From Fluviicola sp. (GTDB lineage: Bacteria > Bacteroidota > Bacteroidia > Flavobacteriales_D > Crocinitomicaceae), in the NCBI GenBank assembly GCA_002733985.1, contig NVXP01000010.1:19670-60950 (forward strand): a stretch of DNA of 41,281 nucleotides, given 5' to 3'. The translations under genes were made by a program, and so were the position numbers. How positions within the stretch are numbered: position 1 is the first letter of the stretch; each line of letters starts with the position of its first letter. A model generated the notes under the pieces. That model did not search any database and was not told the DNA's origin. It saw only the letters and a list, made by a program, of their open reading frames with translations. Shown piece by piece: positions 18,152-25,396 of the stretch.

Positions 18152-19507
18152 TTACAGATTCAAATCAAGCAGGTAGAGGAGTGATGCAACTGCAGCGGCA
18201 CCAAGTTCCAATTCTCTCTTGTTTACGTTCTCAAATACGTCGCTAGGGGCATGATGAAAATCAAAATAGCGCTGTGAATCCGGAACAAAACCAAACAATG
18301 GAATTTCTGGATAGTATTTTTTTAGTGGTCCAATATCAACTCCACCGTATCCTTTTTCGAAAACATGAAGATCATAATGAGTTAAATCCGATTCAAAAGA
18401 CTGCAGTAAAGTCACGAATTCATCAGAACCATCACAATGGAATCCGCGTGGAGTAAATCCACCGCGATCACTTTCAATTGCAGCAATTTGCTTTTCGCCC
18501 TTTTCTTTCGCAATACTGGCATACGATTGTCCTCCACGATTTCCGTTCTCTTCATTCATGAAGAAGACTAGGCGGAGTGTGTGTTTCGGTTTGTAATTTA
18601 AGGTCTTTAAAATGCGTAATGCTTCCAAGCAATGAACAATTCCTGCTCCGTCATCGTGAGCACCTTCTCCTGTGTCCCATGAATCCAAATGTCCTCCAAA
18701 CGTAATAATCTCATCTGGCTTTTCTGTCCCCGTCATTTCGCCAATTACGTTGTACGACGTTGCGTCAGGATATGATCGGCAGTCCATTTCTAATACAAAA
18801 CGTGCCTTTCCTTTTTTTAAGATGTCCGATAATTTCTCAGCATCTATTGTGGACAATGCAGCCGCTGGAATGCGTTCAACAGAGTCTACGTAGTGCATTG
18901 AACCAGTATGCGGGTGTTCGTCAACTGGAAGTCCCAATGATCGAATTAAGATAGCAGACGCTCCCAGTTTTGATGCTTCAACGGCACCGTTTCCCCGCAT
19001 TGCATAACAACCTCCGTAAGCGCGAAATGTATTAATCTGTTGCTCATCCATGTGTTGATTGACGAATACAATTTTTCCTTTCACTGAATTTGGATTCGCT
19101 TTTTTTAGAGCATCAAGTGTTTTGAATTCAATCACGTCAGCTTCCATAGAACCATTTGTCCCAATTGATCCACCCAGAGCCAACAAGTGAACTTTGAATA
19201 ATTGTCCATCTTTTGATTTGATCCAACCTGCTTCTTTCGTCCCTCGTTCCCAGTGTGGAACTTGAATTTCTTGCAAGTAAACTTTGTCAAAACCGTATTC
19301 TCTCATCTTAGCCTCGCCCCAATAAACAGCCATTTCTGCTTCTGCAGATCCTGAAATTCGAGCTCCAATATCTTTACAGAGACTTCGTAGGTCTTCGTAT
19401 GCTTCTCCATCTGATAGAGCTGTGTTGTACACAGATCGAATGAAAGTCGAATCGTTTTGTGCCTTAGCAGAGAAGGAAAGAAGTAAAAGGAGGAGAATGC
19501 GGTACAT
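18152..19507 (-). CDS. Secreted M28-family zinc metallopeptidase
   Basis: The 451-aa protein has a signal peptide (ending FSAKAQ), a PA-like insert (about 120-245) and an M28 catalytic domain. The co-catalytic zinc ligands are present: His273 with Asp275 (GGHLDSWDTGEG), Asp285, the catalytic and metal glutamates in MNEE (Glu319-Glu320), Asp347 (ESDRGG) and a His at 418/419 (FDFHHAPSD). The architecture matches the carboxypeptidase Q-like/glutamate carboxypeptidase-like branch. It should act outside the cytoplasmic membrane on peptides; the exact specificity cannot be read. Its stop immediately follows the stop of the convergent receiver gene, with no terminator between. Confidence 0.9.
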   Translation of the reverse strand: MYRILLLLLLSFSAKAQNDSTFIRSVYNTALSDGEAYEDLRSLCKDIGARISGSAEAEMAVYWGEAKMREYGFDKVYLQEIQVPHWERGTKEAGWIKSKDGQLFKVHLLALGGSIGTNGSMEADVIEFKTLDALKKANPNSVKGKIVFVNQHMDEQQINTFRAYGGCYAMRGNGAVEASKLGASAILIRSLGLPVDEHPHTGSMHYVDSVERIPAAALSTIDAEKLSDILKKGKARFVLEMDCRSYPDATSYNVIGEMTGTEKPDEIITFGGHLDSWDTGEGAHDDGAGIVHCLEALRILKTLNYKPKHTLRLVFFMNEENGNRGGQSYASIAKEKGEKQIAAIESDRGGFTPRGFHCDGSDEFVTLLQSFESDLTHYDLHVFEKGYGGVDIGPLKKYYPEIPLFGFVPDSQRYFDFHHAPSDVFENVNKRELELGAAAVASLLYLLDLNL

Positions 19508-19632
19508 GCGTTTAATTTTTTGCTAAGGTAAAGAACTTCGTTTAGATGGAATCACCGCTTGAGATAGTGATGACTAAAAACTGGAAACGCTGGATAGTTG
19601 AGATACGCATGCGTCCAGAAAATAATGCAAAA

Positions 19633-19666
19633 AAAAGAAGCTTGTCAAATTTGACAAGCTTCTTTT
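19633..19666 (-). terminator. Intrinsic terminator after cspA
   Basis: A perfect 34-base inverted repeat (17-base arms, 19633-19649 and 19650-19666) ends in a T-run when read on the minus strand. It begins 26 bases after the cspA stop. The central bases would form the loop. Confidence 0.88.
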
Positions 19667-19691
19667 ATAGAATATAAGTTAAAATCGATTC

Positions 19692-19883
19692 TTAATCGAC
19701 TTTTACATTAATTGCGCTTAATCCTTTAGGCGTTTCTTCTACGTCGTAACTTACTTTGTCACCTTCGTTGATCTCATCGATTAATCCATTTACGTGTACA
19801 AACACATCTTGGCTACCTTCTTCTGGTGTAATAAATCCAAACCCTTTTGAATTATTGAAAAACTTTACTGTTCCGTTACTCAT
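19692..19883 (-). CDS. cspA: Cold shock protein
   Basis: The 63-aa single cold-shock domain binds single-stranded RNA/DNA. RNP1 is KGFGFIT and RNP2 is VFVHV, both intact. Overall length and the opening MSNGTVKFFN are typical of Bacteroidota CspA. It is monocistronic, with a strong terminator downstream. A near-consensus -7 element (TAGATTTA on the minus strand, near 19906-19913) lies about 25-30 bases upstream. Beyond it is a segment duplicated upstream of the next gene, which may carry regulation. Confidence 0.97.
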   Translation of the reverse strand: MSNGTVKFFNNSKGFGFITPEEGSQDVFVHVNGLIDEINEGDKVSYDVEETPKGLSAINVKVD

Positions 19884-19902
19884 GATATAAAATATAAATA
19901 TT

Positions 19903-19972
19903 AAGTGCTAAATCTACAATTTAATAGCAAGACGAACTACTTTCTTGCTTAAGAGATTCAATTTTAGATGAT
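19903..19972 (-). repeat. Upstream repeat, copy A (cspA side)
   Basis: This 70-base noncoding segment is about 80% identical (13 differences by eye) to 20479-20547. It lies 20-90 bases upstream of cspA. On the minus strand it contains AGCAAGA...TCTTGCT, a possible hairpin or dyad, and a -7-like TAGATTTA. Confidence 0.75.
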
Positions 19973-20060
19973 AATGATTAAATCACTTACCTGAAAAAAT
20001 CAGTAGGAATAGGGTGTTTGGGCCACTGAGCGTTTCTCATGATTGTGTTCTCATTGTCTA

Positions 20061-20414
20061 TTAAATGAGCGACATATACGTTACAAGCGCAATTATCTCC
20101 AATATGAAAAGGGCGAGTCCAATAAAAGCAAAGGTTCTGCCACTTTTTACCATTTTTATTGAGCTCTCTCGAAATTGATTTGGAGCATCTTTATATTCTG
20201 TGAGAGCAATTTTCGACTGTTCTAAACTAATTTTAACAAGCATTAGTCCGATAATTGCTGCAGGCATGAGACATAAAATCATACCAATTATCCCTTTATA
20301 GAAAATACTAGAATCATTTAAAATTCGATTTTTACCCGTAGAAGTAGTGGCTGCTTTTGTTTCTTTTGGGAACTCTAATAGATCAGAATCAATTATCTCG
20401 TGTTCCTGTGGCAT
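20061..20414 (-). CDS. Small two-helix membrane protein, CCC-motif-like
   Basis: The 117-aa protein has a polar N-terminal region of about 38 residues and two hydrophobic helices (about 41-61 and 93-115), separated by a charged loop with YKDAPNQFRESSIKMVKSGR. The layout of a glycine-rich first helix, a loop with Tyr-Pro-type residues and 'GRTFAFIGLAL' entering the second helix resembles the Bacteroidota 'CCC motif' membrane proteins, although the cysteine cluster is not conserved. Function is unknown. Its upstream region contains a diverged copy of the cspA upstream segment, so it might share cold-shock or growth-phase control (inference). Confidence 0.65.
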   Translation of the reverse strand: MPQEHEIIDSDLLEFPKETKAATTSTGKNRILNDSSIFYKGIIGMILCLMPAAIIGLMLVKISLEQSKIALTEYKDAPNQFRESSIKMVKSGRTFAFIGLALFILEIIALVTYMSLI

Positions 20415-20478
20415 AATTTGGATTTTGTTAAAAGTAATATTTTACTGCTCTGCACACCAAAGATCATTGATTGAAATC

Positions 20479-20547
20479 AAGTGCTGAATCAATAATGTAA
20501 TGGCAAGAGGAGTTACTGTCTTACTTAATAGATTCAATTTAGGTGAT
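20479..20547 (-). repeat. Upstream repeat, copy B
   Basis: This is the second copy of the cspA upstream segment, same orientation, 576 bases from copy A and 65-133 bases upstream of the small membrane protein gene. The 3' half (tagattcaattt and flanks) is best conserved. The hairpin arms survive as AGTAAGA/TCTTGCC, partly through a G-T pair. Confidence 0.75.
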
Positions 20548-20565
20548 TCTGACATCAGTTTTATA

Positions 20566-21771
20566 CTAAACTCTGTTTGGGGGCTTCAACTTCTCTGGTG
20601 AGGCAATAGCAGCAAATATGACCAGCAAAAGTGACGCTAACCCCAATATATTGTGTGCATGAATCCATTCATAAAGCTCCCAGCCTATTAGACTTGCTCC
20701 GATAATGGGTGAGAAGGCCATAGACACGATTAAAAGTGCTAGTATGAAGATGAACAACTGAGGACTATTGCCTTGATTCCACTTTACAATGCAATAATAC
20801 CCTAAATAGATAAGCATCGGGTAGATCATTAAAAAGGCATATTTCTGCTGATGAGGAAAAATTAGAGGGACGATCAAGCAAATGTATGCAAGCGCCCTAA
20901 TTTCATTAAGGTGATTCCCATTTGTTTTGAAAGGCTTCGAGAGAAAGAATAATGTAAATAGCACTAAGAAAAGACGAATCCCAGTTGTAATCAATAGTAA
21001 AGTGTATTCCTTAGAAGTGGCCACCTCATTATGAACATCAGAAAAATTATTCATTTGAGTGTCTGCCATATTTGTTGAGCTTATGGGGTTAATTATATCC
21101 CACCATTCATGTAGTAAATACTGATTATACTCAACTCCAATAAACAAGGCTGGTAGTACCAGTAGTATTCCGCTAAACAACAGAACCCACAAAACAGCGC
21201 GTAGCTTCATTCTATAAATGAGATAAGGGATAATAACAAGAGGCAATAACTTGATGTTAATTGCGATTGATAAAATCAAACTTCCGCGAATTGGGCGATC
21301 ATTTTTAATTTGGTGTATCGATTCAAAAATTGCCCATAGTAAAAACATGGTAATCTGAATCATTGAAATATTATAGAGGATAAACGCTATTATAAAGAAA
21401 AGCACTAGAATCAACAGCAAAAGTTTTTGGCGCTTCGTGAATTGAGAAAAGTCGAAATATGAAATAATCAATTGTGTTGTTCTCCAAAAGAATGCTCCGG
21501 ACAACAATAACCAAATAAACCCTATTGCTCTTCCTCCTTCAGAAATTGGAGATAATATGGTGGCAAAAAATGGACTGTAGTAATATTGTAATCCATTATA
21601 ATTTCCGAATTGATAAATATTTTGCCCTTTTGTAATACGTGCAGCCGCATCTAGACAAACATCAAAATCACCCCCGAGCCATGCCGAATTAGCTGATAAC
21701 AATAGATAGATTAACCCAATTAGTACGATGCTCCACTTGTTTAAAGTAAAGTTGGGATCTAGTTTTTTCAT
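20566..21771 (-). CDS. GT87-type (DUF2029) membrane glycosyltransferase
   Basis: The 401-aa integral membrane protein has about ten hydrophobic segments. After the first helix it shows GGDFDVCLDAAARITKGQNIYQ-like sequence (acidic residue, then 'G-x-x-x-Y') followed by LQYYYSPFFA. This is the pattern of the polyprenyl-phosphate-dependent GT-C enzymes of family GT87, which includes mannosyltransferases. A GT-C transferase adding a sugar on the outer face of the inner membrane is likely; donor and acceptor cannot be read. No other glycan genes are adjacent, which is unusual for this type. A short dyad, ACCTTG-a-CAAGGT (21814-21826), lies upstream. Confidence 0.75.
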   Translation of the reverse strand: MKKLDPNFTLNKWSIVLIGLIYLLLSANSAWLGGDFDVCLDAAARITKGQNIYQFGNYNGLQYYYSPFFATILSPISEGGRAIGFIWLLLSGAFFWRTTQLIISYFDFSQFTKRQKLLLLILVLFFIIAFILYNISMIQITMFLLWAIFESIHQIKNDRPIRGSLILSIAINIKLLPLVIIPYLIYRMKLRAVLWVLLFSGILLVLPALFIGVEYNQYLLHEWWDIINPISSTNMADTQMNNFSDVHNEVATSKEYTLLLITTGIRLFLVLFTLFFLSKPFKTNGNHLNEIRALAYICLIVPLIFPHQQKYAFLMIYPMLIYLGYYCIVKWNQGNSPQLFIFILALLIVSMAFSPIIGASLIGWELYEWIHAHNILGLASLLLVIFAAIASPEKLKPPNRV

Positions 21772-21977
21772 ATCAGTTATCGTAATTTTTGTGTTTCAGC
21801 AATAAACATGCGGACCTTGACAAGGTATGATTCCAAATTACTAATTTATCTATTTCAAATGCTATTGGCTTTCATTAATGTGAATTATTGGTGTGTACCT
21901 GTGTGGCATTACTGAAAATTGCGAAAGAAAGAGTTCTGTTGCCCAGATGGATAAGCATCAATTGGGGCTTAAATCGA

Positions 21978-22115
21978 AGCGAAAACTCCATCATTATTTT
22001 TTTTTGAAATTCGAATTGCATGGCTTTAATATGTGGAATTACCGAATGTTGAGAAGTCCACCCTTTTATATTGTTTGTCAAAGCGAATGAAACTGGACTT
22101 TCCGTCTGAACAATG
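21978..22115 (+). pseudogene. Decayed duplicate of the ychF promoter and 5' end
   Basis: This stretch aligns with 22941-23108, covering the promoter and first codons of the intact ychF. Both contain 'aaaactccatc', then ATGGCTTTAA, 'atgtggaatt', 'accgaatgttg', 'gtccac' or 'atccac', and 'ttgtttgtcaaa'. The copy has an 8-base deletion after the sixth or seventh codon, so reading from the ATG at 22020 stops after about ten residues. In the shifted frame PNVEKSTLLYCLSK can still be read against PNVGKSTLFNCLSN, and a P-loop glycine has been replaced by glutamate. The -7 element TATCTTTG is also broken. It is clearly nonfunctional. The rest of the 21772-22123 gap holds nothing I recognise beyond a weaker upstream extension of the same homology. 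Confidence 0.85.
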
Positions 22116-22123
22116 GAATTGCT

Positions 22124-22819
22124 TTAAGGACACATATAACAGGATGATATTTGATAATGGGTGATAATTAGTTCTTTTGTCCAATTTTGCCCCACAATTA
22201 TTGGCCCCTCCGCATTTAGTATCCAGTAATTTGACTGAGACCAACCCCAATCTTGTTCTGGTGTATCTTCTGGCGGTACGGTTTTATTTATTTCGTAATT
22301 CTCAAACTCAACTGTCTTTTCTTCTCCATTTGATACTACACAAAACGTATATTTCCCCTTGGGTAAATTAAAGCCAAAATTTCCCAGTGAGTCGCTTTTA
22401 GTAACTTCTACTAATACTTTTTCACCATTTTTTTTACAAGCAATAGCTTGCACAGTGCAGTTCGATAATTCAGTAGGGAGAAAATTGTCGGGATGTATTC
22501 GTATCCCTCCCTGCGAATAAGATATCTCTTGAACTTTTCCATTGATCTTAAAAAAATCTCCTAAATCATTTTCTGTAGTGAGGATGATCGAGTCACTAAG
22601 GGGGATTGTTTTCCCAATGTCATCCAATTTGATTTCATTTTTAGGAGAATTCAGACTACTATTATTTTCAGAAATAGTAGTACTGTGATTAAATATTGAG
22701 TCTTGTTCAGTATTAATTTCAGTAAAATTACCCAAGTCGTCATTTAGCTTTTCACGATTACTGTTACAGCTCGTCACAAACAGTGAACAAAAAGATAAGA
22801 TGAAGAGTGTTTTTTTCAT
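22124..22819 (-). CDS. Lipoprotein with a carboxypeptidase-regulatory-like domain
   Basis: The 231-aa protein has a lipoprotein signal peptide with cysteine at residue 18 (FVTSC-NSN). A low-complexity polar linker rich in Asn/Ser/Glu/Asp follows (about 20-85). A beta-sandwich segment (about 90-180) contains VQAIACKKNGEKVLVEV, TKSDSLGNFGFNLPKGKYTF and FENYEINK, the pattern of transthyretin/CarboxypepD_reg-like domains. The last 40 residues end in SSCYMCP. Function unknown. It is flanked by the decayed ychF copy on one side and the intact ychF on the other, so it appears to sit inside an inserted or duplicated segment. Confidence 0.75.
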   Translation of the reverse strand: MKKTLFILSFCSLFVTSCNSNREKLNDDLGNFTEINTEQDSIFNHSTTISENNSSLNSPKNEIKLDDIGKTIPLSDSIILTTENDLGDFFKINGKVQEISYSQGGIRIHPDNFLPTELSNCTVQAIACKKNGEKVLVEVTKSDSLGNFGFNLPKGKYTFCVVSNGEEKTVEFENYEINKTVPPEDTPEQDWGWSQSNYWILNAEGPIIVGQNWTKELIITHYQISSCYMCP

Positions 22820-22963
22820 ATTCTCGTTTTTTAGCTAAAATCTACTTATAAATAATTCCTATTCAACCTAAATACCTATTCATTAGACAAAAGCTATTTC
22901 CAAATCATCAACATTCGTGCCCAATGAATACGACAAATCAAGCTGAAAACTCCATCTTTAAAT

Positions 22964-22971
22964 TATCTTTG
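22964..22971 (+). promoter_or_regulatory. ychF -7 promoter element (TATCTTTG)
   Basis: This is an exact match to TAnnTTTG, 17 bases before the ychF ATG. The equivalent position in the decayed copy (about 22003-22014) has a longer T-run and no match. Confidence 0.75.
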
Positions 22972-22988
22972 TTTAAAATTGGAATTAC

Positions 22989-24086
22989 ATGGCTTTAAAA
23001 TGTGGAATTGTTGGATTACCGAATGTTGGGAAATCCACTCTTTTTAATTGTTTGTCAAACGCAAAAGCGCAATCGGCAAATTACCCTTTCTGTACAATTG
23101 AACCGAATGTGGGAACAATCTCAGTACCCGATGTTCGATTGGAAAACCTTGAGAAGCTTGTAAATCCTCAACGCGTTCTGCCAACTACGATGGAAATCGT
23201 AGATATCGCCGGATTGGTGAAAGGTGCATCGAAAGGTGAAGGGCTTGGAAATCAATTCTTGGCTAATATTCGTGAAACAGATGCGATTATTCACGTTTTG
23301 CGTTGCTTCGATGATGATAATATCATTCACGTAGATGCGAAAATAGATCCAGTGGCCGATAAGGAAATCATTGATATTGAACTTCAGTTGAAAGATTTGG
23401 AGACAATTGAAAAGAAAATTAGTGGTTTGTCTCGTGTGATTAAATCTGGCGATAAAGATGCCGTGAAAGAGCATGCACTTGCCATCAAAGCTCACGAAGC
23501 ACTCGAAGCTGGACTTTCTGTTCGAACAATTGAATTGGAAGAGTCCGAATTGGAGGTGATGAAATCGTTTCAGTTAATTACTGCGAAACCAGTAATGTAC
23601 TTATGTAATGTAGACGAGGCATCAGTGAAAAATGGAAACGCATACGTGGATGCTGTTCGAGAAGCGGTAAAAGATGAGGAGGCTGAAGTATTAATCATCG
23701 GAGCGAAAATTGAAGCAGATATCACAGAATTAGAAGAGTACGAGGAACGTCAAATGTTTATGGAAGAACTTGGTTTGGAAGAATCTGGGGTGACCCGTTT
23801 GATTCGTTCAGCATATGCCTTGCTTAAACTGGAAACATATTTCACAGCAGGTGAGAAAGAAGTTCGTGCTTGGACAATCAAGAAAGGAATGACAGCTCCT
23901 CAAGCAGCTGGTGTGATTCATACTGATTTCGAAAAAGGATTTATCCGGGCTGAAGTAATGAAATACAACGATTTCATCGAATTTGGAAGTGAACCAGCAG
24001 TAAAAGAAGCCGGTAAATTTCGCGTAGAAGGAAAAGAATATGTTGTGGAAGATGGTGATATCATGCACTTCCGCTTCAATGTCTAA
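22989..24086 (+). CDS. ychF: Ribosome-associated Obg-family ATPase YchF
   Basis: The 365-aa protein has the P-loop GLPNVGKST (residues 9-17), switch region VDIAGLVKGASKGEGLGNQFL, an A-domain coiled-coil insert (about 130-200) and a C-terminal TGS domain with EVRAWTIKKGMTAPQAAGVIHTDFEKGFIRAEV split across it. In place of the canonical guanine-specificity NKxD it has LCNVDE, as expected for the ATP-preferring YchF group. It is thought to act in translation and oxidative-stress response. The ATG at 22989 follows an exact promoter element. fahA follows after 21 bases, probably in the same transcript. Confidence 0.96.
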   Translation: MALKCGIVGLPNVGKSTLFNCLSNAKAQSANYPFCTIEPNVGTISVPDVRLENLEKLVNPQRVLPTTMEIVDIAGLVKGASKGEGLGNQFLANIRETDAIIHVLRCFDDDNIIHVDAKIDPVADKEIIDIELQLKDLETIEKKISGLSRVIKSGDKDAVKEHALAIKAHEALEAGLSVRTIELEESELEVMKSFQLITAKPVMYLCNVDEASVKNGNAYVDAVREAVKDEEAEVLIIGAKIEADITELEEYEERQMFMEELGLEESGVTRLIRSAYALLKLETYFTAGEKEVRAWTIKKGMTAPQAAGVIHTDFEKGFIRAEVMKYNDFIEFGSEPAVKEAGKFRVEGKEYVVEDGDIMHFRFNV

Positions 24087-24107
24087 TTATAAAGAAATAG
24101 ATTAACT

Positions 24108-25382
24108 ATGAGTCTATCAGTAAACGATCCATCATTGACTTCTTGGGTAGAAGTTTCGAAAGGATCAGATTTTCCAGTCCAAAATTTACCATTTGGAATC
24201 ATTAAAGTTGGAGACGATCAACCACGAGTAGCTTCTCGAATTGGAGAGTTTGCAATCGATCTAAAGTCGATGTTTGTCCTTGGATACATGGAGAATTTAC
24301 CATTTTCCTTAGAAGATTTCGATACGGATTCGTTGAACATAATGATGAAGAAAGGAAAGGTCGGAACCCGCAAATTGCGAGAACGAATTTCTAAATTGTT
24401 TCAAGCTGGTAGCGAGGACTTACATACTAAACAACACCACGTAGATCAAATCTTGATTTCAATAGATGAGGTGACAATGCTCATGCCGATTGTAATTGGA
24501 GATTACACAGATTTTTACTCAAGTGAGCAGCATGCGTACAATGTTGGTTGTCTTTTCAGAGATCCAGAAAACGCATTAATGCCAAACTGGAAACATATTC
24601 CTGTTGGATACCACGGTCGTGCAAGTTCAATTATCCCTTCAGGTGTTGATTTTCACCGCCCGAAAGGTCAAAAGAAACCACCGACAGCAGATGTTCCAGT
24701 TTTTGGACCGTCAAACTTACTTGATTTTGAATTGGAGACTGCATTTTTTACGTATGAAGGAAAACCTCTTGGAGGATCGATTTCAACAGAAGAAGCAGAT
24801 GACTATATCTTTGGAATGGCCTTGCTCAATGATTGGAGCGCACGCGATATTCAAGGTTGGGAATACGTGCCATTAGGACCGTTTTTAGGAAAAAGTTTCG
24901 CTTCTCACATTTCGTGTTGGATCGTTACTTTGGATGCACTTGAGCCATTCCGTGTTTCAGGACCAGTTCAAGATCCAAAAGTATTACCCTATTTAGAATA
25001 TTCTGGAGACAAGCACATTGCCATTAATTTGGATGTATTGATCAAGCCAGAAGGAAAGGAAGAAGTTTCTGTTTGTAAATCAAACTACAAACACATGTAT
25101 TGGAACATGAATCAGCAATTGGCGCATCATTCTGTAAATGGATGTAATATCCGTCTTGGTGATTGCATGGGATCAGGTACGATCAGTGGACCTAATGAAG
25201 GTGAGTATGGTTCAATGTTGGAAATTTCGTGGAAAGGAACAAAGCCATTCCCAATGCCTGATGGAACTGAGAGAAAATTCATTCTTGACAACGATACAGT
25301 AATCATGAGAGGTTATTGTGAGAAAGATGGAGTGCGAATTGGATTTGGCGAAGTTGCCGCAAAAGTGTTACCTGTTACTTAA
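24108..25382 (+). CDS. fahA: Fumarylacetoacetase
   Basis: This is the last enzyme of tyrosine degradation, splitting fumarylacetoacetate into fumarate and acetoacetate. The 424-aa length is normal. Characteristic stretches are IGDYTDFYSSEQHAYNVG (metal Asp and catalytic His region), YHGRASSIIPSG, FELETAFF (metal glutamates) and LNDWSARDIQGWEYVPLGPF. The N-terminal SH3-like domain (FGIIKVGDDQPR) is present. No other tyrosine-catabolism gene is in the window, so it is separated from hmgA/hpd. It lies between ychF and relA/spoT with short gaps. Confidence 0.96.
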   Translation: MSLSVNDPSLTSWVEVSKGSDFPVQNLPFGIIKVGDDQPRVASRIGEFAIDLKSMFVLGYMENLPFSLEDFDTDSLNIMMKKGKVGTRKLRERISKLFQAGSEDLHTKQHHVDQILISIDEVTMLMPIVIGDYTDFYSSEQHAYNVGCLFRDPENALMPNWKHIPVGYHGRASSIIPSGVDFHRPKGQKKPPTADVPVFGPSNLLDFELETAFFTYEGKPLGGSISTEEADDYIFGMALLNDWSARDIQGWEYVPLGPFLGKSFASHISCWIVTLDALEPFRVSGPVQDPKVLPYLEYSGDKHIAINLDVLIKPEGKEEVSVCKSNYKHMYWNMNQQLAHHSVNGCNIRLGDCMGSGTISGPNEGEYGSMLEISWKGTKPFPMPDGTERKFILDNDTVIMRGYCEKDGVRIGFGEVAAKVLPVT

Positions 25383-25396
25383 TTTATAGAACGAAT

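Noticed and set aside
19633-19666. Perfect 34-base palindrome considered as an operator or transposon end
   Set aside because: Its position just after cspA, with a T-run on the coding strand of cspA, fits an intrinsic terminator.
21893-22250. Short open frames on both strands in the gap before the lipoprotein gene
   Set aside because: They run across the decayed ychF copy and the end of the lipoprotein gene and encode no conserved sequence.
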